A stretch of 64,000 bases of DNA from Panorpa germanica. Lineage: Eukaryota > Arthropoda > Insecta > Mecoptera > Panorpidae. The DNA is taken from the NCBI GenBank assembly GCA_963678705.1, contig OY783216.1, forward strand, positions 13,330,001 through 13,394,000, written 5' to 3'. Positions 35,951 through 46,556 of this stretch are shown one piece after another. The translations under genes and the position numbers were made by a program. Below the pieces are notes generated by a model. That model was given only the letters and a program-made list of their open reading frames with translations. It had not been told where the DNA came from and did no database searches. Positions within the stretch are counted from its first letter, which is position 1; each line of letters starts with the position of its first letter.

Positions 35951-37566
35951 CTACTAACATTATTTATAATTCATCCGAACCTACATATATTTTACCGCAT
36001 CACGGTATAGGAGATTCCAAAACAGCAATTACTAAACCCTTTCTTTTACCACAAAGAAAGCGTGTTACTAGTAAACCTCATAAATCATTCCTACTGTCAA
36101 ATTACTCCATAGCCAAGTCAAATTTTATATTTGACAAATTTTCAAATTTTAAATCGATCAATAGCGTCACCACATACTATTTACGTTTCATTCAAAATTC
36201 TAGAAACAAGACAAACGGCATTTCTACGGTCAAGGAATTGCATAATTCAATTCAAATACTTATGAAATTTACCAAAGCAAATGTTTTATCATTAATCGCT
36301 AAAACCTTGGATCCACTCACATTACAATTGCCTTATGACATACCATGCAAATTAATGATACAACAGCTATGGTTAATTAACTTACATACAAGGTCTAAAT
36401 TATTATTTTCAAATTCACATCCATATGCCACAAACACCACCCTTAATGATTCATATGTTGATAAGCTACTGACTGGATCAAATGATCTATCAGAATTCAA
36501 GTTACGCTGTATTAAAACAATAGAAACATTAAGTAGTGCAGGATCTTATTTACGAAAATGGATGTCGAATGATCCCATTATTTTATTTGATTTAGACAAC
36601 AATATTCAAGACCAACTCTTTTATATAGATCACGCAGACTTAGAGCATTTCGAAATTTTAGATGTCAAATGGTGCTCAAAAACATACTGTTTCAAATACA
36701 ATATCGCCCATTTTGATCCACCTATAAAATTAACCAATAAAAATGTTCTATCTTTCATTGCCAAAATCTTTGATCCACATGGATTATTATCACCCTACGT
36801 CAAACCGTTTATGCTATTGAGACAACAAGTAAGGCTAACAAATCTACACTGGAATGTTGAAATTCCAGAAATTTCAGTAAAAACATGGACTCCTGTAATA
36901 AAGCAATTACCGACCTTAAACAATGCATACATACCACAAAAATCATTAATCAAGAATTCCAAAACATTTGAAATTCATGGTTTTTGTGATGCGTTAGAAA
37001 ATGCATATGGTTCTTGTATTTATTTTAAATCTGTTAACTGCAATCTTATAATTGACAAACTCTTCTATATCGATCCAGGAGGTATAGAATATTTCAAAAT
37101 TTTAATCGTTAAATGGCATTCTAAACCTGACTGTTTTAAATACAGTATTTTACATTGTTATCCACTTGCCAAACTAACGAACTTAATTTTTCATAACAAC
37201 TTCAAAGACACTTGTACACTGCAAACTCAAATTGAGGCAATCCTCAATTTCCATCCCTTTTTTTCCGCTTCCAATAATCCCAATGACCTTATTCCCTTCA
37301 CACCTGGACACCTCTTATTAGGACGGCAGATCACAAGAATCGCTCCTGCAGAGGACGCTCCAACTAAATTAAACCGAACGCAGCGATACTCGCAATTTCA
37401 AGACTTTATTCAAAGTTGTTGGATAAAAAGGTCAAGCGAATACTTAGGACGCTGTAATCAGCTTGTGAAGTGGAAAATGTCAAAGGATGCTGTACTGCAG
37501 CAAGAAACTTTGGTCATAATCAAGAAGCCAAAGCTTCCTCCATCGCAATGGATGTTGGATAGCTAA
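35947..37566 (+). CDS. Rearranged Pao pol: RT pieces, RNase H start, integrase C-terminus
   Basis: A 539-codon frame made of Pao pol modules out of normal order. It opens with YILPHHGI and an RT fragment, then a pre-integrase piece (SVTTYYLRFIQNSRNK). An RT connection block follows (NVLSLIAKTLDPLTLQLP) and recurs later as NVLSFIAKIFDPHGLLSP. SSAGSYLRKWMSNDP follows the first copy. The block QLFYIDHADLEHFEILDVKW recurs as KLFYIDPGGIEYFKILIVKW. RNase H starts at FCDALENAYGSCIYF with Asp348. The last 120 residues (FTPGHLLLGRQIT, QRYSQFQDFIQSCWIK, LVKWKMSKD) are the Pao integrase C-terminal domain. The RT active site and integrase core are absent. The open frame across so many joints is unusual. 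Confidence 0.72.
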   Translation: MTTNIIYNSSEPTYILPHHGIGDSKTAITKPFLLPQRKRVTSKPHKSFLLSNYSIAKSNFIFDKFSNFKSINSVTTYYLRFIQNSRNKTNGISTVKELHNSIQILMKFTKANVLSLIAKTLDPLTLQLPYDIPCKLMIQQLWLINLHTRSKLLFSNSHPYATNTTLNDSYVDKLLTGSNDLSEFKLRCIKTIETLSSAGSYLRKWMSNDPIILFDLDNNIQDQLFYIDHADLEHFEILDVKWCSKTYCFKYNIAHFDPPIKLTNKNVLSFIAKIFDPHGLLSPYVKPFMLLRQQVRLTNLHWNVEIPEISVKTWTPVIKQLPTLNNAYIPQKSLIKNSKTFEIHGFCDALENAYGSCIYFKSVNCNLIIDKLFYIDPGGIEYFKILIVKWHSKPDCFKYSILHCYPLAKLTNLIFHNNFKDTCTLQTQIEAILNFHPFFSASNNPNDLIPFTPGHLLLGRQITRIAPAEDAPTKLNRTQRYSQFQDFIQSCWIKRSSEYLGRCNQLVKWKMSKDAVLQQETLVIIKKPKLPPSQWMLDS

Positions 37567-37726
37567 GTGAAATTAAGTGCTAATGAAGTTTCAGCGACTC
37601 GAGCAGCCACTATCAAGACAGCTAAGGGAAAAACCAGCGTCTAGTGCAATATCTCGTTCCGCTACTTATTACAGAACATCAGTTGAAAATCAAGATGAAT
37701 CTTACAATTTTCAACGCGCGGGAGTA

Positions 37727-38494
37727 TGGTTAAGAACGCATGCACAACCTATATATTTATATAGATATTTCACGTTCTTAATGTATTTCATTAGAATATA
37801 ATTTTGTATATTTTTAGCTCTTAAGTTTTGTAATAATTCTTTTGTTTAACCAAATAATTTATTTTTCTTTGTTATTGAATAAATTAACAAAGCTATTGTT
37901 ATTACTCTGGCATTGTACAAGTCTGTACCAAGGTCACACAGCTGGCCTGCCAAATGCATTCTTTCTATCAATGTACTGATAAAACACTATTAAAATAATC
38001 ATTATTAACTCAAACTTCATACAGTAAGCATCACTAAATATCTTTAATTATTAACTCAAACTTCATACAATAAACATCACTAAATATTTAACTTATTAAC
38101 TAGTATCTAGAACAGTAAACATCTAAATTATCAACTCCAACGTTTAACAGTCTAAATAAATTATAAGAAGATTTTAATAGTGAATTGTATCACAGTATCA
38201 TTGATATATACAGTTATTCATTTAATTTTCAATTATTGTAATTCGTCAAGTGTATTCGTATAATAAATGTTTTATGTAAAATGCTAGTGTTTTGCTGCTA
38301 TTTGATTTAAAGCAAGAAATAAAAAATTGTTATTAATTATTTAATAACAAAAAGGTCCTTCGAGAAACTTTGGCGCAATCCATCGCTATCAAAGGAGTTA
38401 GAAGCAATCCATCAATCTGAGAAATTGGATACCGTCAACATCGCAAATAAGCCAATCTCAAGCTTATATAGATAAATAGGTCCAAACTCAACCA
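37727..38494 (+). repeat. BEL/Pao 3' LTR (768 bp)
   Basis: TGGTTAAG to CTCAACCA, preceded by a purine-rich CGCGGGAGTA. The first 522 bp are identical by eye to the 5' LTR; the last 246 bp instead match the distal part of the solo LTR at 48154-48952. A polyadenylation signal (AATAAATG) lies near 38261. Confidence 0.8.
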
Positions 38495-38553
38495 ACCCTT
38501 GTTAAATTATTCCCTTTGCAATTATTTAAACTTTTTCTTTTCCAATTATTCTT

Positions 38554-38736
38554 TTTCTATAGGCATACTATTTCTATTACATATATGAGGCATACGTTCA
38601 CTACATATATGTCCATAAACAATATAAGTTGATAATTACCCAAACTCCTATATATTACACATGAATATAAACTAATTCAGGAATCGAACCTGAAGACACA
38701 GAAACCAGCATCAAGCTTTAATGTACTGTATCGTCA
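38554..38736 (-). mobile_element. Diverged SINE (copy 3)
   Basis: Keeps TATGAGGCATACGTTCACTAC, ATATAAGTTGATAATTACC, a B-box-like GGTTCGATTCC on the minus strand and CGAAGACACAG-type text in the family order. An 11-bp duplication CAATTATTCTT flanks it (38543-38553 and 38737-38747). Confidence 0.75.
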
Positions 38737-38747
38737 CAATTATTCTT

Positions 38748-39332
38748 ATATCTGTTCTTTTCTAATTATTAATATGCAGTTGCTAGTTGCAATTAATAAA
38801 CTATATCTCTTTTTTTTAATTATTAATATGCAGTTGCTAGTTGCAATTAATAAGCTATATTTCTTTAACCCAATTAATCCAATTTTATCCTTTTTTTCCC
38901 AGTTACTACAATTTATTCCTTTTTCCACAATTTTTCTTTCCCACTTAATACAATTTTATCCTTTTTTCCAGTTACTACAGTTTATTCCTTTTTTTCACAA
39001 TATTTCTTTTTCCCAGTTACTAAGATTATCCCTTTATTTTCTCAAATTAAATTTTCCACTTTATGCCTTTTTTCCCAATTACTCAAATTTCTGCCTTTTA
39101 TAATATCCCACAATTTTAAATATCTCTCTTTTAAAATACCTTACAATTTCTATACCCTTTTTCTTTTAAATGACCCCACAAATTCAATACCTCTCTTTTA
39201 ACATATCTCTTAAATTTCATATCTCACAATTTTCAATACCCCTTTTTCTTTTAATTGACCCCACAATTTTCGTATCTCACGTATTTTCATATCTTAACGT
39301 ATCTCTCTTTTAACACACCTCTTTTTAAACGA
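38748..39332 (-). other. Purine-rich 5' leader of gag-only element
   Basis: On the minus strand this is a highly repetitive A/G-rich leader: AAAAGAGAGATACG-, GGGAAAAAAGG- and AACTGGG-type units repeat many times between 38800 and 39330. At 38774-38800 and 38828-38850 the segment TATGCAGTTGCTAGTTGCAA is duplicated. The frames over it are low-complexity artefacts. Confidence 0.6.
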
Positions 39333-39352
39333 TCCCACTTCTGACACCAAAA
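39333..39352 (-). promoter_or_regulatory. Primer-binding-like site of gag-only element
   Basis: On the minus strand TTTTGGTGTCAGAAGTGGGA directly follows the 5' LTR. TGGTGTCAG at this place is the expected look of a tRNA 3'-end complement; a tRNA-Leu-type primer is my guess. Confidence 0.6.
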
Positions 39353-40297
39353 TGTAACCCTACCCCCTTATATCTACTATCTATATACGGTGGTAGTTAC
39401 TTATTTTATGAGAACGATTGTACAATCTTCTCAAGCGAGGCGTTCTTTATGGGGATCTGGTTCCCCTTGAGTCGGATGACCTAAGCTAATGCTAATTGTG
39501 GAGGCTTATATATCTATCAGGACTTATTACCTCCTCTAATCATATTACATAAATATATTAGGTTTTACTTACTTTTTGTACTTTCTGCAGGCAGCTTCCT
39601 CTGCTTTTGACAATCACTTTATTTAACGCGATGCGACCGTTAATTCTAAGTACTTTATATAATTAAAACAATGTAATCATTAACACTATTTTCTTTATTA
39701 TTCAAAAACTTAATTAATACAAATCTTAGTAACTTTATCATTATTATATCAAAGCGACTGACTAAACCGGACCAACCGTCTAAGGGGCGCTACTTCCTTA
39801 TTTGACGGGGTCTGTATAGAAAGACCTTTCAACTGGGTCTTAATGTACTGACTCTGACTCGTGATCAAAATGGTCTGACCCCCTCTCCTTTCTTAAACGA
39901 GGTTTATATAGCTTAAAGGTCTTTGTTTCAAAAGATGACCTCATTTAAACTTATTCCGTCATCATGGCTTTGGTTTTGAGTTTGGTTTTAATATAAACAT
40001 TATTTAAAGCTACACGTGTCTTACGCTCAAAGGAAGTTAGTTAATATTTCTCTTAAAAGTTATTATAAATACTATGTCAGCAATTTTGAATATGATACTA
40101 ATATGCGGACATGGTTCTCTCGATAAAGCAATACTTAATGTAAATAATGTTCACGACATTTAGACGCCTAAAACTATTAAAAATACTTTGTATGTGAACC
40201 TTCCAATGGTTCCTAAATAGTTAGTTAAAATCAATAATAGTCCCGTAATAGTCCCAACTAAAGTCAATAATTAATGAATCTATATGGGACTGTTACA
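39353..40297 (-). repeat. 5' LTR (945 bp) of the gag-only element
   Basis: Partner of the LTR at 25694-26612. It carries 26 extra bases near 40230-40262, including a repeated AATAGTCCC. Confidence 0.9.
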
Positions 40298-40445
40298 GTA
40301 TTTTTTTTCTTTTTTTGTATAATCATTTACATATTCTTCATTGTGTTTTATTTAAGTGTTTTTCTTTAAAAATCTGGTCATTGGTTTTGTTGTATTGGCG
40401 AAATCCTTTATGAATTTTCTATAATACTCTACTAATCCCAGAAAT
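40298..40445 (-). pseudogene. Gypsy RT thumb remnant (insertion target)
   Basis: The minus frame reads [20 protein letters not shown], the thumb region that follows the palm in Gypsy reverse transcriptases, then a stop. The gag-only LTR element inserted just beyond it. Confidence 0.6.
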
Positions 40446-40454
40446 TAATTTATT

Positions 40455-42065
40455 TATGTTATTTTTTTCTTAATATTTATTTTTAGTGCATCAACTTATT
40501 TAAGTTATAAGCACTTAAAAGGCAAATAAATTTTTTAACATTTGCAATACATAAATCGTAATTCATAAATCATAACTTACAACTTATAAATATATATAAA
40601 ATAAAGAAATTAAATTTGTTTTGTTTATAAATTTAATATGGTTTTTCAGATTTTCTCTGCTTTTATAGATAAACCTATATTCATGAGGCATATTGAGTTC
40701 TTGTCTGAGCAACGAGTTTTTTAAGCATTGAAAAATGATTTGCTTTACCGTTAGTGGTCTGTTACATTGTTTACATATTAGTTGTGGCTCTCGTCTGAAT
40801 AAGTAGGTATGAGTGTAATTTGTATGAAATATCATGAGTCTACATAATACTACTTCCAGACTTCTTTTTATTCCGTCCAGTAATTATTGTTTCCAAATTA
40901 ATGGCTTCACTTGCCTTAATTTTTTATCAGTTTCTTCACTTCATTCTTTTTGCCATAAACAATTTATTATATTTTTTATTTTGTTCTTTAGATCTGAACA
41001 GGTTGTTGAACATTGTTGTTTGTTCTAGAATGCGTCCTGAATGGATTGCTTCTTTAGCATAATTATCAACTTGTTCGTTTCGTGTGATACCTGTGTGAGA
41101 GAGAATCCATAAAAATTGAGTTTTTATTTGCTTAATATGGAGGTTGTGAATAAGACGGTAAATGGTTTGAACCATTGGGTGATGGGTATAAAGAATCTCT
41201 ATGGCCAATAGGGCTCTCAGTGAGTGGGTTAAAATTAGTACATTTCATTTGTTTCTTGTTAATGTGATTTCTTGTAAACTTTCTTTTATAGCATATGATT
41301 CAGACATAAAAACACTGTTGCTTGCGTCTAGTTTGATTTTTCCAATTGTATCTTCAACTATATAAGCACAAGCCATTTCATCCTGTAGTTTGGTTCCATC
41401 TGTATAAATTTTATTGGAATCTTGGTAATCTTCTAAAATACTATTTAATGCTAACCTGTAAATGATTGGATTAGTATTACTTTGAGTAATTTTTGCAAGT
41501 GTTAAATTGGTATACGGTAATATTATGATCCATGGTGCGATGCCATTGAATATAATTGGAAGTGTTCTTATGTCAGATAAAGAATGTATGTCCTTAAGAA
41601 TTTTTAATCTGATTAAAAACAGCTTTTAGTTTAGAGTTTCTGTGGTATAGTGGGACATATTGTGGAGCTATTGTGATTCTGAAAAATATTTGTAAAAAAT
41701 GTTTGTGGGATTCCATATGACTGATGCATAATAAATTAGAGATAATTGGTCACGTCTAAGTGACCAATGGTTTTCCGTTTATGGCATATAGGCTCTTTAC
41801 AGGAGATGTTTTAAATGCACCAGTATCTAGTCTTAAACCTGCATGATAAATGCTGTAAATGAGTTTTAGAATATTTTTACAGTTTGATAAATAATTCCAC
41901 TGTAATCTATTAGTATTAGTGTGCATTAGTGTTTTCTGGTTACTTCCACAATTATTGCATAATATAACTTTTTATAACGTTTATGACAATATTACATTTT
42001 GTTTTTAAATTTTTTATGTGTTCAACCAAGGATAAATTTTCATCAAAAATAATACTCAAGTGTCT
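40455..42065 (-). pseudogene. RNase H-bearing LINE, 3' half
   Basis: The same family as 6995-10440, sharing the 3' segment (CTTAATATTTATTTTTAGTG) and the coding order. At 40936-41208 the RNase H end reads FLWILSHTGITRNEQVDNYA, the conserved His/Asp block. At 40584-40835 a C-terminal knuckle reads LICKQCNRPLTVKQIIFQC. Further upstream (to 42065) broken RT sequence matches 8100-8300. The RT active-site part and the endonuclease are absent. Confidence 0.72.
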
Positions 42066-42189
42066 ATAAAGAGTTTTATATTTAGAATAGGATCGATATT
42101 ATATGGTAACACATTAAAGTCCATGTTGTTTAGGATTATTTGTTCTCTGTGATATTAGTGTCCAAGTAAAAATTTTCATTTACTTCTTG

Positions 42190-43050
42190 AGGTTTTTCTT
42201 TGTACCAACAGGAGGAGTCTTCTTTGTGGTAAATACTCTTCGCATTGCGAAAAGTCGTATTCTTCTTCTTGTTGTTGTCTTTGCTGTTCACCTTTGCAGT
42301 TTATTTCTTCAGATACGTAGTTTTGTCTCCGTCTTAGAAATTGTGTCTCCAGTTATTTTGTGTTCTATTCCCACAGTTAATATCTATCGCCGTCAACTGA
42401 CGTGTTATAGGTTAATTTGGTCTTTCATTCCGGACAACAGTTTGGACGGATATTCTTGGTTGTGGAGAATTGTTAGATGGGTTGGTTGAGTTATTGCATG
42501 TTGGTGTATTTTAGAAATTATTTCTAGGTATATGGATTTGAAATAGGGGATTATTTTTTGGTTTATTAAAATTCGGGCAGAAGTTTCCTTGTGGGAACAG
42601 TTGAGGAATTTTGAGTGATTTCATCTCTATTTCATATCTCATTAATTTATTTTGTTGTATTTTACTAATATTAAGTGTGTCTTCTCATACTATTAATTTC
42701 GGGGCATCCTCCATTTTACTTTAACTTTTTAGCCGTAGCTGACATTATAGAGGGTCATTTAATCCGGTTAGAAAGCTTTCTAAGATTAGATTAGCGTACG
42801 TTGGTTTAATAATACAAATATTGTTAATTAAATTGTTTTGTATTTTTATGCAGCGATCATAGAACGATAAAGCAGTTTCATTTGTATCTTGCTTAAGTTG
42901 CATTACGTCTCTAATTAGCGATGATTCGCTTTTGTGGTTTCCGAAGTAGGTAGTTAATATTGGTTTTAACTCGTCCCAATCGTTAGTATCTGTGTTTTCC
43001 GCTTCCGCTCGGTCCTCATCTTTACCAGGTAATTTGCCAACATTTTGCAT
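42190..43050 (-). pseudogene. Gypsy/errantivirus-like gag remnant
   Basis: The open part 42745-43050 (minus) reads DWDELKPILTTYFGNHKSES, then LKQDTNETALSFYDRC and LILESFLTGLNDPL, the pattern of a Gypsy-group Gag capsid. Downstream, to 42190, frames are broken but read FPQGNFCPNFNKP and a Gln/Glu-rich end (GEQQRQQQEEEYDFSQCEEY), as expected of a Gag C-terminus. Upstream at 43150-43560 lies a probable leader/LTR region. Confidence 0.5.
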
Positions 43051-44109
43051 AATAATTTCGCAATGTTTTATGAATTCTGATAATTATTTCTCTCCCTTAA
43101 ATTATTTTATAAAGTTTAAGTAACACGAGTTTAAATAACAAATATTACTTTTAATATTATTTTAATTTTCGTTAGGCCTGTATAAGCGATTTATACTGCT
43201 TTTTAGAAAATTAATATTTTAATTGTTGTGTATTACATTATGTAATTTTTATTTATTTTAATTATATTTTTAATATTCGTTAGGTCTGTGTAAGCGATTT
43301 ATACTTTAATTTTTACTTATATACCTCCCTTTAAGCAAACTCCTTTTTAAACAAGAAATATTATTGTAAAATAATAATAATTTTTGTTTTTGGGAAGTGT
43401 GAATAAAGAAAGGAAATATGGATAAGTACTCACATTACGATTATCACGGTGATGCCTTGCGAGATCTTCATGTCCGTATGTTACTGCTAGTGGGTCTTAT
43501 GAGTCTCGGAGCACTTTAACTTCTCTATTTCACTTCGCTATTTATTTAGTTTGACTTTATTTTCTCTTTATTTTTATGGTTTTCTAAGCATTAAGTTAAC
43601 CATAAAAAAGGACAAATTTACAGCGATTGTAATTCCTAAATATCCTAGCAACTGCGTTAATTAAAATTTGATTAATTTGAACTTTAATAAGAAAAACAAT
43701 TTATTTTAGTTTTACCTCATAATATTTATTTGAGCTAATAATCACTGTACCATACAGCTTATGCCTAGTCTCAAATCGTGGTGAACCAATTACTAACAGC
43801 GCAATGCAATTTACACATGAACTAACTAGATTGAGATTAATATACTATGTATATACTATTTCATTATCTCTAAAGTGCATGGTCAGCATAGATACTGAAG
43901 AGACATTGTTGGTTTGGGATCGTATGGAATATGATTATAAAAATATAAATCAGTTGAAACAAAATAATTATTTTTCATTTTTGGAGGATATATGTCGTTC
44001 ATAACACTGTTAGATTGGAGTATCGAAAGTCGATGGGTACGTTCTGCAATTCAAAGGTTTTGTTAACGAATGACAGAAAGACTTAGTGAGTGGTGAGATG
44101 TTTGCTGAT
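43051..44109. other. Possible LTR/leader of the gag remnant
   Basis: GTTAGGYCTGTRTAAGCGAT followed by TTATACT occurs twice (43174 and 43282), a 108-bp tandem duplication. The rest is AT-rich without supported genes; the frame 43804-44004 is unrecognised. Confidence 0.35.
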
Positions 44110-44240
44110 TTTCTGACTTTCAATTACTAGTAATGTAACAATTTCCCTTTTTCTTCTTTTCTCTAAATTCTAGGCAATTTAAAAAAAAAATAAAGTTTCT
44201 GTCACATTACTGGTAAGTGAATGTCAAAAATAAGCACCCA
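44110..44240. repeat. Imperfect inverted repeat (about 33-bp arms)
   Basis: TCTGACTTTCAATTACTAG and TAATGTAACA (44115-44145) pair, with a few mismatches, with TGTCACATTACTGGTAAGTG and AATGTCA (44201-44228). About 57 bp separate the arms. It could be a small MITE or a transcribed hairpin. Confidence 0.5.
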
Positions 44241-45554
44241 GATCAGTTAGGAGAATTTGTTTAAACGAAAGTAATATATAACAAACTAAAAATTTATATG
44301 AATTAGGCTGACTTCGATTTATTTGTTGTAATAAACAATGGTTTGTGTATCAATCTACTACATATTAATAAAAGGAATGTGAAGAATTGTTTATCGTCTC
44401 CTCTTTTATTTCTCTGCATGATTGACATTTTGAGATAATATTTATAAACTGAATTTAAAATTTTTATCTATATCGTGCTTAAACATCGCCAAACTCGCCA
44501 CTTAAATAATCTACTTACTACTTATAATCAACTTAATAATGTTATTAATCTTCTAATAGCATATTATGCATTTCTGCGATGATTTCCTGTATGGTTACAC
44601 TTCTTTAACGACCTCTATGATTGTCGAATCAACTTAAATGTTTTCACAGAAACGTTTAAAATTGACTGTCCATCTCAACACGGTAGACGTGCAATGAGAA
44701 GAGCTAAGCTTTTTTCACGAAGAATATTACGCGATATTTATTGTTTTACATATACGTATCGCATCTATAAGGCGTACTAACAATTAAACTAACATGACGA
44801 AATTAACCATGCGGGTAGAGCTACGATTTATCAGCGAGTCTGAGAACTTTTTACACCACCTGTTCAGAAACTAACCTCCGTGTGCCTATAAATAAAAAAA
44901 ATCCGCATTAATACAAATATTTTATTATGAGTACAATTGATTTATAACTAATTAATATAATGATTCTTTTTACCTACTGTAGGTTTAATCCGAATTATAT
45001 TCTACAGTATATGAATTACATAAATATGTATTGTTTAATTTTTGTAATGTTGCTAAAATGATTGCTTTCAAAATTATGGAATTATTGTTTCATAAATAAT
45101 TAGCAACAATTAACATGTTATATGAACAAAATTTAGCACTTTTGCATTCACCCAATTTATTTAGAATAATTCTCAATAATTTTATATTACTTTGTTTTGC
45201 CAAAAGAAAAAATTTAGTAATATTGTACTGAAAAATTAGCAATATTCGAATCTTGGAATTACTCTGTACTATTTTTTTTGACAGAAGGTCAAAGTCAACC
45301 TATCTGTCAACCTATCTATACTTATCACTATGCATGACATAATATGAGACAATCTGTATACACGTCGTTGTGCTGATAAAAATTGTAAATTTGCAATTTA
45401 TAAATAAGGTTAATGTACAAACTTTGTTTAGTTGAGATTTACAAACAATCTACTATTTTTTGTAGTACAGTTTTGCAAATCAAAAATTGTTTTGTAAGCA
45501 CTAATTTATAAATGGAAAAAAAAAATGCTAAACGGTATTTTTATTTCATCGGTA
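44241..45554. other. AT-rich DNA, no gene seen
   Basis: About 1.3 kb without a supported frame or classified repeat. Confidence 0.4.
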
Positions 45555-46229
45555 CCCAAGTCGAAATTTTGAATGTATTACCCACCTAAAAGAACTCGTT
45601 TCTAATTTCTTTTACATAGGATTTAGGCTCCTTCTTTGGGCTTACATATGGCAGTTATCGGACAAATTACGAAGTTTAAGCTCAAATGAGGATGATATTC
45701 AAAACCTCATATAAACTTAGCCACGCCTAGTTTATATTGAGTTGCGCGATGTTGTCGTGTCGACGATGATATGTATATACATATCTATATATTTATATAT
45801 ATACACTAGCTGACCCGGCAAACGTTGTTTTGCCATATACGTTATTTCTAGGAAATATTTTTTTAGGAAATATTTTTTTTAAGAAATATTTTTAAAAATA
45901 GCTAATACTATAAGTGTGTGAGGATATCATTATAATTCAAAGAGGAATGAAGCGTTGTAGGCAAATAAAGTATACTTTATTTAAGTTAATAAATTATTCC
46001 TAATTAAAGTAACAAATATATATTTAATTACAATTATTGATAGCTATCTATACATCAAAAATAATTCATACTTCTAACAAATTTAAAAAAAGTACATACT
46101 GTTTTGTTAATTGTCTAAATGTGATTTTTAAAATTTTTAAATTAATAATTATTTATTTACTGCTTTTTCAATTGTTAAAGTTTATTATAAACGTCAGCCA
46201 GATTGATATTCATTATTCGTTTGCTTATT

Positions 46230-46392
46230 ATCGTTATTTTTCATTACTACCTGCCCGTACCAGGAGTGGGTAATTAGCGCGCCTGCTGCCTTCCTTGGAT
46301 GTAGTATCCGTTTCTCAAACTCCTTCTCCGGAATCGAACCATGATTTCCCATTACCCGTTACAATCATGGTAGTCACAGAGCCTATTATCGT
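46230..46392 (-). pseudogene. 18S rRNA gene fragment inside Helitron
   Basis: Minus-strand text matches conserved 18S rRNA: TGTAACGGGTAATGGGAAAT, GGTTCGATTCCGGAGAAGG, GAGAAACGGATACTACATCC, AAGGAAGGCAGCAGGCGCGC, ATTACCCACTCCTGG, ATGAAAAATAACGAT. It covers about 160 bp of the 5' domain. Several substitutions at invariant sites (for example CGGATACTAC for CGGCTACCAC) show it is not a working rRNA gene. Confidence 0.9.
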
Positions 46393-46487
46393 ATATTATT
46401 ATTAATAATTATTAATTTAATAACCGGTATATCATACTTTTACGTGTTTAATAAATATACGTATTTTATTATTGTGAAAGGTAAGTC

Positions 46488-46556
46488 AAATAATAATAAT
46501 GAAAATAATAATAATAATAATAAAAAAAATAACAATAATAATAATAAAAATAATTA
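46488..46556. repeat. (AAT)n microsatellite in Helitron
   Basis: About 70 bp of AAT/AATA trinucleotide repeats with interruptions, inside the 18S-bearing Helitron. Confidence 0.85.

Larger units (their letters stand above)
32713..38494 (+). mobile_element. BEL/Pao retrotransposon, internally rearranged
   Basis: The element runs from TGGTTAAG (32713) to CTCAACCA (38494) and is flanked by the 5-bp duplication ACCCT (32708-32712 and 38495-38499), the size usual for BEL/Pao. LTR copies lie at 32713 and 37727. The interior has a repeat-rich leader, a gag-protease frame and a frame of RT, RNase H and integrase pieces. The RT catalytic box is missing, so it is non-autonomous. It lies inside the leader of the gag-only LTR element. 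Confidence 0.87.
25694..40297 (-). mobile_element. Gag-only Gypsy-type LTR retrotransposon with nested insertions
   Basis: Two direct LTRs (25694-26612 and 39353-40297) both run from TGTAACCC to ACTGTTACA on the + strand. The 4-bp target duplication GTAT lies outside them (25690-25693 and 40298-40301). The element is read on the minus strand: 5' LTR on the right, primer-binding-like site next to it, purine-rich leader, gag at 31395-30040, a long A-rich 3' region, a polypurine stretch (AAAAATGGGGAGTAA) and the 3' LTR. No pol is present, so it is non-autonomous. Nested in it are a Helitron, a BEL/Pao element and two SINEs. Confidence 0.88.

Noticed and set aside
38774-39103. 109-codon Phe/Leu-rich frame
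   Set aside because: It lies in the antisense of a repetitive purine-rich retrotransposon leader; hydrophobicity reflects T-rich codons.
42187-42489. + strand 100-codon hydrophobic frame
   Set aside because: The minus strand reads better as a Gln/Glu-rich Gag C-terminus.
46230-46392. A functional 18S rRNA gene
   Set aside because: Only about 160 bp match, with changes at invariant sites, and the ends lie inside a Helitron.
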